Shown here one piece after another: positions 33,570 through 41,406 of a DNA stretch of 64,000 nucleotides; within the stretch, counting starts at the first letter, position 1; the number at the start of each line of letters is the position of its first letter. Below the pieces are notes generated by a model. The model worked only from the letters and a program-made list of their open reading frames with translations. It had not been told where the DNA came from and ran no database searches. The position numbers and the translations under genes are program-made. This DNA is from Cellulomonas uda (GTDB taxonomy: Bacteria; Actinomycetota; Actinomycetes; Actinomycetales; Cellulomonadaceae): positions 19,106 to 83,105 of the forward strand of contig NZ_BJLP01000007.1 in the NCBI RefSeq assembly GCF_006538705.1. Direction: 5' to 3'.

Positions 33570-35125
33570 CACCGGTCTCCTTCCGTGCTCGTCGGGTTGC
33601 TCGTCGTCCTGGTCGTCGCGTCGTTCGTCGCGCGGGTCGTCGGGTCGCTCGTCGTGCCGTCACTCCTGACCTCCGGCCCTGCGCCGGTGGTCGGCTGGGC
33701 CTGGCGGCGGAACACCGCGAGCTGCGTCGGTGGCCCGACGTCCGGGTCGTCCGGACCCACGGGTGCGAACGACACCGTGTACCCGTGCGCGCCCGCCGAC
33801 CGCTGCGCCCATGTGCGGAACTGCGCGCGCGTCCACTCGAACCGGTGGTCGTCGTGGCGCACCCCGCCCGCGGCGAGTGCCGGGTAGCGCACGTTGTGCT
33901 CGGCGTTCGGCGTGGTCACGACGAGCGTGCGCGGGCGAGCGACGCCGAGCACCACACGCTCCATGGCCGCGAGGCGCGGCGGGTCGAGGTGCTCGACGAC
34001 CTCCATGAGCACCGCCGCGTCGAACCCGGCGATGCGCGCATCGGTGTACGTGACCGACGACTGCACGAGATCGACCCGGGCGCGCACGCGCTCCGGCATC
34101 GTGTCGAGGTGCAGGCGGCGTGCGGCGGTGGTCAGCGCACGCACCGACACGTCGGTGCCGACGACGCGCGCATACCCCTCGTCGAGCAGCCGCCCGACGA
34201 AGGCGCCCTCGCCGCAACCGAGGTCGACGACGGTGCGCGCGTCGGACGCCCGCAGCGCGGCGAGCACGGCCTCGTGCCGCTGGCGCACGAGCGGCACGTC
34301 CGCCGAAGGCTCGGGCGCCGCCGCCCCTCCGGAGGGGGACGCCGCGTCGTCGTCCGTGGCCTCGAACGGCGCGACGCCCTCGACCTCGGCAAGGCGGTCC
34401 AGCGCGAAGGTCGCGAGCGCCCGGCTGCGCGCCAGGTAGCGGCGCGCGATCTCGTCGCGGGCCGGGTGCACCGCGAGCCAGTCGCCACCCGCGCGCAGGA
34501 GCTTGTCGACCTCACCCTCGTCGACCCAGTAGTGCTTGGTCCCGTCGAGCGCGGGCAGCAGGACGTACAGGTGGCTGAGCGCGTCCGCGACACGGTGCGT
34601 GCCCCGCAACCGCAGGTCCACGTACCGCGAGTCGCCCCAGGCGGGCACCTGCGGGTCGAGCGGCAGCGGCGTCGCCTCGACCTCCCAGCCGAGGGGCGCG
34701 AGCAGTCGCTGCGCGGCCTCGGGCCCGCCCGTGCAGCCGACGACAGGTACGTGCACCTCGAGCGGCCAGCGCCGGTCGACGAGGTCGGGGCGGGCGTCGC
34801 AGCGGCCCGTGAGTGCCGAACGGAACACGCGTCCCATCGCGACGACGAGCTGCGACGACGCGGTGTACGGCCGGTCGTTGACGTACTGCGCGAGGACGAA
34901 CGGCTCGCGCCTGCCGGTGCCGCGCACGAGCGCGACGGGGTCGACCTCGAGCAGCACGGCGACCGTGCAGCGCTCGTCGTCCGCCTCCGGGTAGAGCACG
35001 TGCACGGTGCCGCTGTCGAACGTCTGCACGCGCGCGGGGTGCTTGTGCAGCAGGTAGCCGAGGTCGGACGCCGGTGTGGCGTCGTCCGGCCGGGTGGTCG
35101 TCAGGGTCAGCAGCACGCGGGGCAT
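33569..35125 (-). CDS. hen1: RNA 3'-terminal ribose 2'-O-methyltransferase Hen1
   Basis: A 518-aa partner of Pnkp that methylates the 2'-OH at the damaged RNA 3' end before sealing, so that the junction resists re-cleavage. The N-terminal half (about 1-250) is the ligase-activating region; the C-terminal methyltransferase has VVDLGCGEGAF near residue 300 and the metal-binding EVVEHL plus NAEHN motifs near 375-410. After about residue 485 the chain becomes a Thr/Asp/Ser repeat tail (SDPTTRATNDATTRTTSNPTS) with no family counterpart, encoded by degenerate short repeats. The start has no obvious strong ribosome site; ATG at 35125. It is the first gene of a coupled two-gene operon. Confidence 0.94.
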   Translation of the reverse strand: MPRVLLTLTTTRPDDATPASDLGYLLHKHPARVQTFDSGTVHVLYPEADDERCTVAVLLEVDPVALVRGTGRREPFVLAQYVNDRPYTASSQLVVAMGRVFRSALTGRCDARPDLVDRRWPLEVHVPVVGCTGGPEAAQRLLAPLGWEVEATPLPLDPQVPAWGDSRYVDLRLRGTHRVADALSHLYVLLPALDGTKHYWVDEGEVDKLLRAGGDWLAVHPARDEIARRYLARSRALATFALDRLAEVEGVAPFEATDDDAASPSGGAAAPEPSADVPLVRQRHEAVLAALRASDARTVVDLGCGEGAFVGRLLDEGYARVVGTDVSVRALTTAARRLHLDTMPERVRARVDLVQSSVTYTDARIAGFDAAVLMEVVEHLDPPRLAAMERVVLGVARPRTLVVTTPNAEHNVRYPALAAGGVRHDDHRFEWTRAQFRTWAQRSAGAHGYTVSFAPVGPDDPDVGPPTQLAVFRRQAQPTTGAGPEVRSDGTTSDPTTRATNDATTRTTSNPTSTEGDR

Positions 35126-35173
35126 CCTCGCAGGTCGCGACCCCGCCCGTCGGTCGGTTTCCCCGGCGCGGCC

Positions 35174-35269
35174 TCAGGCGGTCCGGGAACGGGCCGAGGC
35201 GTCCGCCCGGAGTCGCGAGATCTCCGCGACCTCCGCCTCGGGCAGTGCGTCCGGCACCCGGCGCCGCCC
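35174..35269 (-). pseudogene. Remnant of a second TetR-family gene (C-terminal end only)
   Basis: On the minus strand the last 31 codons before the stop at 35174 read GRRRVPDALPEAEVAEISRL... and end SARSRTA. They match the C-terminus of the intact TetR protein next door (GRPPLPDPLLEQDVAAISRR..., end SARSRARPA) at roughly 18 of 29 positions, including the unusual ADxSARSR ending. Upstream, the same frame has no helix-turn-helix and the rest of the 315-bp gap shows no gene. It is probably a decayed tandem duplicate left after deletion. Confidence 0.5.
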
Positions 35270-35439
35270 CTCACCCGTAGGCCGTCCAGCAACGCGGGTC
35301 GTGCCCGAGTGGTCGTCGATGCGCTCGCCACTCGGCAGGGTCGGCCGGCTGACCGTGCCTTCGACCTTGCCGCCCTTGTAGACCTTGTGGTGCGCGGCAG
35401 CCGGGACCCGATGCCTCGTGGAGGTGGCGCGTGCGGCCG

Positions 35440-36156
35440 TCAGGCGGGGCGGGCGCGGGAGCGGGCCGACGAGTCGGCCCAGCGGCGGGAGATCGCGGCG
35501 ACATCCTGCTCGAGGAGCGGGTCGGGCAGCGGGGGACGGCCCGGTGAGGCGCGCAGTCCGTCGAGCAGGGCGGTGGTGTAGCGGCGGTAGGCGTCGGGGC
35601 GGGTGTCGACGGCGTGCTTGGCGAGTTCGGTGACCATCCAGAGGACGACGACCACGTCCTGCTCCGTGGCTCCGTCGCGCAGGTCGCCCTGCTCGCGTGC
35701 CCGGCGGAACAGGTCGCGCGTGAGCTCCTCGATGCCGCCCGTGACCTCGGGGACGAGGTCCTCGTACCCGCCCAGGGCGGCGTCGCGCAGGCCGATGTTG
35801 TCGACCAGCAGGTCGGTCACGCGGCCGACGAGCAGCACGAGCCCGTCCCATGCGCGTGGCGTCGCGGCGGCCTCGCGCGCCACCGCGTAGAGCTCGTGGA
35901 GCGGCGCGGCGAGGGCGGCCTCGAGGAGCTCGCGGCGGTCTGCGAACCGGCGGTACACGGTGCCGACGCCGACGCCCGCGCGGTGCGCGACCTCGTTGAA
36001 GCCGACGCCGAGGCCGTGCTCCGCGTACAGCTCGCACGCGGCGCGGATGATCCGCTCGCGGTTGCGCTCCGCGTCCCGGCGCAGCGGCGCCGGGTGCGCC
36101 GTTGCGTGCGTCGTGCCGTGCGCGGGGGTGGGGGTCCGCGCCGGAGTCCTGTCCAT
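35440..36156 (-). CDS. TetR-family transcriptional regulator
   Basis: A 238-aa repressor. The N-terminal helix-turn-helix RIIRAACELYAEHGLGVGFNEVAHRAGVGVGTVYRRFADRRELL is standard TetR; the ligand-binding half is all-helical with no recognised ligand. It is divergent from the MMPL exporter gene and very probably controls it. The ATG at 36156 lies 6 nt after TACCCT (36168-36163 on the minus strand), suggesting a leaderless transcript. The intergenic 33-bp direct repeats are candidate operators. Confidence 0.88.
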   Translation of the reverse strand: MDRTPARTPTPAHGTTHATAHPAPLRRDAERNRERIIRAACELYAEHGLGVGFNEVAHRAGVGVGTVYRRFADRRELLEAALAAPLHELYAVAREAAATPRAWDGLVLLVGRVTDLLVDNIGLRDAALGGYEDLVPEVTGGIEELTRDLFRRAREQGDLRDGATEQDVVVVLWMVTELAKHAVDTRPDAYRRYTTALLDGLRASPGRPPLPDPLLEQDVAAISRRWADSSARSRARPA

Positions 36157-36173
36157 CCGCTCAGGGTAACCCG

Positions 36174-36230
36174 CAAGCGGATACATGAGATCAACTTCAC
36201 ACCGGGCAAGCGGATGACCCGAATCAACTT
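36174..36230. repeat. 33-bp-period direct repeat in the tetR-MMPL intergenic region
   Basis: CAAGCGGAT occurs at 36174-36182 and 36207-36215, and ATCAACTT at 36190-36197 and 36223-36230. Each pair is separated by exactly 33 bp, so the whole module is duplicated. The segment is AT-richer than its surroundings and is a likely pair of regulator sites on one face of the helix (about three turns apart). Confidence 0.65.
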
Positions 36231-36322
36231 GTGTGCCTACGATGCGGATCTGGAATGACGTGCCGGCGCACCCGCCGCACGCGACGACCAGCCGGCGGCG
36301 CCGGCGGGAGGACACCCCCCTC

Positions 36323-38887
36323 ATGGCTGAGCTGCTCTACCGGATCGGCATGTTCGCGGCGCGTCGCGCCTGGCTCGTCGTCGGCGCGTGGGCCACGGCC
36401 CTCGCGCTCGCGGTCGGCGCGTTCCTCACGTTCGGCGGCACGCTGACGGAGGCCATCTCGATCCCGGGCACCCCGACCGCCGAGGTCACCGACCGGCTCG
36501 CGCGCGAGCTGCCGTCCGCGAGCGGCGGGACCGGGCGCGTCGTGTGGAGCACCGACGACGGCTCGGCCCTGACCGACGAGCAGCAGCAGGCCATCAGCGC
36601 CGAGCTCGCGAAGGTCGCCGACGTCGACGGCGTCGTGCAGGTCGCCGACCCGTTCGCCACCGAGGCGCAGCGCGCCGAGCAGGCCCGGCAGGTCAGCGAG
36701 GGGGAGCAGCAGCTCACCGCCGGCAAGGCGGAGCTCGACGCGGGCCAGCAGCAGCTCGCCGACGGCCAGGCGCAGCTCGACGCGGGACGCGCACAGCTCG
36801 AGAGCGCACAGGCCGAGCTCGACGCGACGGTCGCGCAGGTCGGCGACAACGCCCAGACGCAGGCCGCGCAGGCCGAGCTGGACGCGCAGCGCGCCCAGCT
36901 CGACGCCCAGCAGAAGGCGCTCGACGACAAGCAGACCGAGCTCGACGCGGGGCGCGCGGAGCTCGAGGCCCGCGCGCCGCAGCTCACCGACGCGAAGGCG
37001 CTGCTCGACATGGCGTCCGAGATCCGCCTCGTCTCGAGCGACGGCTCCACCGCGGTCGGCACGGTCGTGTTCGCCCTGCCCCAGCACGAGGTCCCGGACG
37101 AGACCAAGCAGGCCGTGGTCGACACCGTGACGGCAGGCGTGCCCGACGGCGTCACCGCGGACTTCTCGACCGAGATCGCGCAGGGCTCGATCCAGCTCGG
37201 CGGCGCCGCCGAGGCGATCGGTGTGCTCGTCGCGGGCATCGTGCTCGTCGTCATGCTCGGCACGCTCGTCGCCGCAGGCCTGCCGCTGCTCAACGCGCTC
37301 GTGGGCGTGGGCGTCGCCGCCGCGGGGGCGATGGCGTTCTCCGGCGTGGTCGAGATGACCTCGGTGACGCCCGTCCTGGGCGCGATGCTGGGCCTCGCGG
37401 TCGGCATCGACTACACGCTGTTCATCCTCAACCGGCACCGGCGACAGCTGCGGCTCGGGATGGACGTGCGCGAGTCGATCGGGCTGGCGAACGGCACGTC
37501 GGGCAACGCGGTCGTGTTCGCCGGCACCACGGTGCTGATCGCGCTGCTGGGCCTCAACCTCACGGGCATCGACTTCCTGGGCCTCATGGGCGCCGTGGCG
37601 GCCGCGAGCATCCTCGTCGCGGTGCTCGTCGCGGTCACCCTCACGCCCGCGATGCTGGGGCTGCTCGGCCGCCGGATCCTGCCCGCGAAGCACCGCGACG
37701 AGGTGCGGCCGGACGCGCACGAGGTCGCGCAGCCCATGCGCAACGGCCGGGCGTGGCTGTCGATCATCGCGGGGGTGGGCGTGCTCGTCGTCGTGGCCCT
37801 GCCGGCGCTGTCCATGCGCCTGGGCCTGCCGACCGGCGCGAACGAGCCCACGGAGTCGACGCAGTACCAGGCGTACGCCGCGGTCTCCGACGCGTTCGGC
37901 GCGGGCGTCAACGGCCCGCTCGTCGTCGTCGCCGACCTGCCCGAGGCCGTCACGCAGGACGAGCTCACGTCCGTCCAGGCGCGCCTGGGCGCGCAGCTCA
38001 TGGCCGACGACGACGTGGTCGCCGTCGCGCCGGTCGGCACCAACGAGGCGCGCACGGTCCTGGTCTTCCAGGTCGTCCCTGCCGAGGGGCCGGACAGCGA
38101 GTCCACCGAGGAGCTCGTGCACACGCTGCGGGCGCTCGAGGTGGACGGCGGCACCGGCACGTTCCAGGTCGCCGGGAGCGCGAGCGCGAACATCGACATC
38201 TCCGAGAAGCTCGCCGACGCGCTGCCCGTGTACCTCGCGGTGGTCATCGGGCTGTCGATCTTCATCCTCGTCGCGGTGTTCCGCTCGTTCCTCGTCCCGG
38301 TCGTCGCGACCGGCGGGTTCGTGCTGTCGCTGTTCGCCGCGATGGGCGGCGTCACCGCCGTCTACCAGTGGGGCTGGGCGGCGGACCTGTTCGGCGTGTC
38401 CAACCCCGGCCCGGTGCTGAGCTTCCTGCCCACCCTGCTGGTCGGCATCCTGTTCGGCCTCGCGATGGACTACCAGCTGTTCCTCACCTCGGGCATGCGC
38501 GAGGCGTACGCGCACGGCGTCCCCGCGCGGCGCGCGGTCATGGAGGGCCTGCACGCGGGCCGGGCCGTCGTGACGGCCGCGGCGATCATCATGATCTCCG
38601 TGTTCGGCGGGTTCGTGTTCTCCCACCTGTCGTTCGTCCGGCCGCTCGGGTTCGCGCTCGCGTTCGGCGTGCTGCTCGACGCGTTCGTCGTGCGCATGCT
38701 GATCATGCCGGCGGTGCTGCACCTCGCCGGGGACAAGGCGTGGTGGCTGCCGAGCTGGATCGACCGCGTGATGCCCGACGTGGACGTCGAGGGCGCCAAG
38801 CTCGAGCGTCGTCACCCGGGCGTTCCCGGCGGCGCGCCCACCGAGCCGACGAGCGGGCCGACGAGCGAGCAGACGAGCGGGCGCTGA
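36323..38887 (+). CDS. MMPL-family RND transporter with coiled-coil extracytoplasmic insert
   Basis: An 854-aa exporter of the MMPL/RND superfamily with about twelve transmembrane helices in two halves. Conserved cytoplasmic-membrane motifs include GLAVGIDYTLFILNRHRR and its second copy FGLAMDYQLFLTSGMREA. The first extracytoplasmic loop (about residues 115-240) is a long Gln/Leu/Ala/Gly-rich helical repeat (QLADGQAQLDAGRAQLESA), predicted coiled coil. The C-terminus is Pro/Thr/Ser repeats. The ATG at 36323 follows GGGAGGA. Substrate unknown, with lipids or drugs typical of the family. Control by the divergent TetR protein is inferred. Confidence 0.9.
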   Translation: MAELLYRIGMFAARRAWLVVGAWATALALAVGAFLTFGGTLTEAISIPGTPTAEVTDRLARELPSASGGTGRVVWSTDDGSALTDEQQQAISAELAKVADVDGVVQVADPFATEAQRAEQARQVSEGEQQLTAGKAELDAGQQQLADGQAQLDAGRAQLESAQAELDATVAQVGDNAQTQAAQAELDAQRAQLDAQQKALDDKQTELDAGRAELEARAPQLTDAKALLDMASEIRLVSSDGSTAVGTVVFALPQHEVPDETKQAVVDTVTAGVPDGVTADFSTEIAQGSIQLGGAAEAIGVLVAGIVLVVMLGTLVAAGLPLLNALVGVGVAAAGAMAFSGVVEMTSVTPVLGAMLGLAVGIDYTLFILNRHRRQLRLGMDVRESIGLANGTSGNAVVFAGTTVLIALLGLNLTGIDFLGLMGAVAAASILVAVLVAVTLTPAMLGLLGRRILPAKHRDEVRPDAHEVAQPMRNGRAWLSIIAGVGVLVVVALPALSMRLGLPTGANEPTESTQYQAYAAVSDAFGAGVNGPLVVVADLPEAVTQDELTSVQARLGAQLMADDDVVAVAPVGTNEARTVLVFQVVPAEGPDSESTEELVHTLRALEVDGGTGTFQVAGSASANIDISEKLADALPVYLAVVIGLSIFILVAVFRSFLVPVVATGGFVLSLFAAMGGVTAVYQWGWAADLFGVSNPGPVLSFLPTLLVGILFGLAMDYQLFLTSGMREAYAHGVPARRAVMEGLHAGRAVVTAAAIIMISVFGGFVFSHLSFVRPLGFALAFGVLLDAFVVRMLIMPAVLHLAGDKAWWLPSWIDRVMPDVDVEGAKLERRHPGVPGGAPTEPTSGPTSEQTSGR

Positions 38888-38891
38888 CCCG

Positions 38892-39251
38892 TCAGCCGCC
38901 GGTGCGCGGCGGGAGCGTCGGCGCCCAGCGGCGGTAGCCCGCGCGCAGCTCCACCGGACGCTCGTCGTCGTCGCTGCCGTGCCCGGCGACGTCCTCCCAC
39001 AGCACCAGGAACGTTCCGCGGTGCCGCCGGCGCAACCAGCCGGCGAGCACCGCGGGCGCGCGCGCGTCGGACCGCTCGTAGCCGAGGAACGACGTGCCCG
39101 TGCGTGGCGAGACGAGCAGGCCGTGCAGGCGTGGCGCGGCGAGCGCGCCGTCGAGCGGTCCGTCGAGCACCAGTCGCACGTCGACGACGAAGCCCAGGGG
39201 ACGTCCGCGGTCGTCGACGACACGTGCGTCCAGCAGGTCACTCAGGAGCAT
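38892..39251 (-). CDS. Hypothetical protein, PRC-barrel-like (119 aa)
   Basis: A 119-aa soluble protein. The opening LLSDLLDARVVDDRGRPLGFVVDVRLVLDG has the beta-strand rhythm of a PRC-barrel domain (a signature G-x-PLG-x-V-x-DV), but the match is by eye. It is the last gene of a four-gene minus-strand operon; its start overlaps the preceding gene by 14 nt. Partner or regulatory domain for the Nramp-like transporter is plausible. It ends four bases from the convergent MMPL gene. Confidence 0.6.
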   Translation of the reverse strand: MLLSDLLDARVVDDRGRPLGFVVDVRLVLDGPLDGALAAPRLHGLLVSPRTGTSFLGYERSDARAPAVLAGWLRRRHRGTFLVLWEDVAGHGSDDDERPVELRAGYRRWAPTLPPRTGG

Positions 39252-39651
39252 GGCGACCCCCCGGGATGCGTCCGATCACGTGCTCGCGCAGCCATCGCTC
39301 CACCCAGAGCACGTCGAGCTCCTCACCGTGCACGCCCAGGCGGACCACGATCCCCACGTCCGTGACGTGCCGCCACGCGATGCGGTGCCAGCGGCTGCGC
39401 GGCGGGCGGCCGCCGAAGATACGGGTCGCGAGCACGGGACCGGACAGCAGGTCGGTGACGACCACGAGCCCGTCCCGGTCGGCCAGCTCGACGTCGTCGA
39501 CGGTCGCCACCGGGTCGCCGGCCACGTCGTCGACCTGGCGGTCCAGCAGGTGCAGGCGGGCGTCGAGGACCAGCCCGGCGGGACGCGGAGGGTCGGGCAG
39601 CCGCTCGTCGGGCGGGAAGGGGCGTTCGTGGCGCCGCAGGCGTGGGCTCAT
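39238..39651 (-). CDS. Hypothetical protein, PRC-barrel-like (137 aa)
   Basis: A 137-aa soluble protein with LVLDARLHLLDRQVDDVAGDPVATVDDVELAD, again PRC-barrel-like, and a basic N-terminus. Its ATG overlaps the stop of the Nramp-like gene (ATGA) and its end overlaps the next PRC-like gene, so all are translationally coupled. PRC-barrel domains attached to transporters are known in magnesium-transport contexts. The role here is inferred from the operon only. Confidence 0.6.
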   Translation of the reverse strand: MSPRLRRHERPFPPDERLPDPPRPAGLVLDARLHLLDRQVDDVAGDPVATVDDVELADRDGLVVVTDLLSGPVLATRIFGGRPPRSRWHRIAWRHVTDVGIVVRLGVHGEELDVLWVERWLREHVIGRIPGGRHAPE

Positions 39652-40877
39652 CCGCCGGCTCCCGTCGCGATCATGAGGGGGATCGCCGCGAGCGACGCGG
39701 CGAGGATGACGACCAGGTAGACCAGGCCGAGCGCGTTCGTCGCCCGTCCGTTGACGTGGTCGCCCATGTACTCGCGGTCGTTCGCGACGACGAGGATCGG
39801 CAGGTACGTCAGCGGCAGCGCGACCGCCGAGAAGACCACCGAGTACTCGGTGACGGCGACCGGGTCGACGTTCGTCAGGAGCACGAGCGTGCCGACGAGC
39901 ACGGCGACGGCCATCGCGGTGTGGAATCGGGCGGCCTGCGCGGGCCGGTGGTACTTGCCCCACGACCACCCGAAGAACTGCGCGAGCGTGTACCCGGTCG
40001 ACAGCGCGGTCTCGAGCGCGGCGCCGAACGTGGCCGCCACGATCCCGAGGATCACGAGCGCGAGCAGCAGCTTGCCGCCGGCGAGCGCGACGGGCAGCGT
40101 GATCTCCGACAGCGTCGAGACCTCGATGCCGCGGGGGAGCAGGACGACCGCCGCGCACCCGGCGATCGCGACGGACAGCAGCCCGCCCAGCGGGAACCCG
40201 ATGAGCACGTTCGCACGCGAGACGGACAGGTCCTTCACCGTCCAGCGCTCCTCGCGCGCGCCCGACGAGAAGAAGAACACCTCGTAGGGCGTCATCGCGG
40301 CGCCGAACAGCGCGACCGCGTAGTACCAGTACGTGGGGACCGGCTCGCTCGCGGGGACCTGCGGGCGCGTCGCCTGCTCGACGAGCTCGCCCCAGTCGGG
40401 GCCGAGCTGGAACAGCGCCACCGCGAACACGACGAGCGTGAGGCCCAGCAGCCCCGCGACGTTCTCCAGGACCGAGAACTTCACGCGCCACAGCACGAGC
40501 CACACGGCCAGCCCCGCGAACGGGATCCACAGCCGCCGTTCGACGCTGCTCGCGAGCTCGAGCGCGAGCGCGATGCCCCCGATCTCCGCGGTGAGCGTGA
40601 GCAGGGTGACGAGGAAGGACGCGACGAGGTTCGCACCGCCCACCCGCGGGCCGAGGCGTTCGCGGATGATCTCGAACGTCGCGCGCCCGCTCACCGCGGC
40701 GACGCGCCCCGACATCTGCGCGAACAGGCAGATCCCGACGACCCCGACGAGCACGACCCACACGAGCGACAGCCCGAACCGCGCACCGACGACCGCGTTG
40801 GTGACCAGGTCGCCGATGTCGACGAAGCCGCCGATGGCCGTGAGGATGCCGAGCGCGACCGCGAAGAACCTCTTCAC
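39648..40877 (-). CDS. Divergent Nramp-family metal transporter
   Basis: A 409-aa, roughly 11-helix membrane protein with the Nramp (LeuT-like) fold. In helix 1 the canonical metal-binding DPGN is replaced by DIGD (20-23, GGFVDIGDLVTN), and in helix 6 the canonical MPH is replaced by TPY followed by Glu (196-199, FGAAMTPYEVFFF). Loss of the methionine and the added acidic residues suggest altered ion selectivity, possibly harder ions such as Mg2+. The GTG at 40877 overlaps the lipoprotein stop and is preceded by GGAGGC. It is the second gene of a coupled operon with a lipoprotein and two PRC-like proteins. Confidence 0.85.
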   Translation of the reverse strand: MKRFFAVALGILTAIGGFVDIGDLVTNAVVGARFGLSLVWVVLVGVVGICLFAQMSGRVAAVSGRATFEIIRERLGPRVGGANLVASFLVTLLTLTAEIGGIALALELASSVERRLWIPFAGLAVWLVLWRVKFSVLENVAGLLGLTLVVFAVALFQLGPDWGELVEQATRPQVPASEPVPTYWYYAVALFGAAMTPYEVFFFSSGAREERWTVKDLSVSRANVLIGFPLGGLLSVAIAGCAAVVLLPRGIEVSTLSEITLPVALAGGKLLLALVILGIVAATFGAALETALSTGYTLAQFFGWSWGKYHRPAQAARFHTAMAVAVLVGTLVLLTNVDPVAVTEYSVVFSAVALPLTYLPILVVANDREYMGDHVNGRATNALGLVYLVVILAASLAAIPLMIATGAGG

Positions 40878-41338
40878 GAAGCCGCCTCCAGGTCGGCCGT
40901 CACGGCGTCGATCGCGTCGCCCGCCTCGGTGAGCGCGGCGGTGACGTCGTGCGCGGAGCCTGCGGACAGGTCGTTGACCCACGCGCGTGCCGCGGCGAGC
41001 GCGGTCGTCGCGGACGCGACCGCATCCAGCGCCCGCGCGCGGGTGTCCTGCCGCTCGAGCGGCGGCAGCGCGTCGGCGAGCGCGCTGCTCGCCGACCCGA
41101 CCTCGGCGATCGCGTCGCGCAGGGTGCCGTCCGCGACGGGCGTCGTCGTGCGGTCACGGACGACGAGGTCGACGACGAGGAGGCCGACCTCGACGCCCGA
41201 CGACGCCTCGTCGAGCGCGGCCGTCAGGGTGATCTGCGCCGACCCGTCGGCGGACGACGGACCGTACGCGCACCCGGCCAGCAGGAGGAGGCACGCACCC
41301 GCGACCGCGGCCCGCCCGGGGGTGAGTCGGCTGGTCAT
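40874..41338 (-). CDS. Small helical lipoprotein
   Basis: A 154-aa secreted lipoprotein with lipobox LLAGC (Cys23). The mature part is almost entirely Ala-rich helix (LTAALDEASSGVEVGLLVVDLVV; ALDAVASATTALAAARAWV), like a four-helix bundle, with no metal-ligand cluster. No family recognised. It starts the operon with the Nramp-like transporter, so it may be an extracytoplasmic accessory. The ATG at 41338 is an internal start chosen because the signal peptide begins there. Confidence 0.72.
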   Translation of the reverse strand: MTSRLTPGRAAVAGACLLLLAGCAYGPSSADGSAQITLTAALDEASSGVEVGLLVVDLVVRDRTTTPVADGTLRDAIAEVGSASSALADALPPLERQDTRARALDAVASATTALAAARAWVNDLSAGSAHDVTAALTEAGDAIDAVTADLEAAS

Positions 41339-41406
41339 GCCAGTGATCGTGGACCCGCGCGGCGCGACGCGCACGGCGAGGCGCCGCGCGGGTCCGGGGC
41401 GACGGG

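Noticed and set aside
35270..35430. Separate small gene reading through HKVYKGGKVEGTVSRPTLP
   Set aside because: The frame has no start with a ribosome site and no recognisable domain; it runs into the TetR remnant and is more likely decayed sequence.
36224..39241. 1005-codon minus-strand frame opposite the MMPL gene
   Set aside because: It is the antisense shadow of the MMPL coding region: His/Arg/Asp-rich with no domain, while the plus strand has clear RND motifs.
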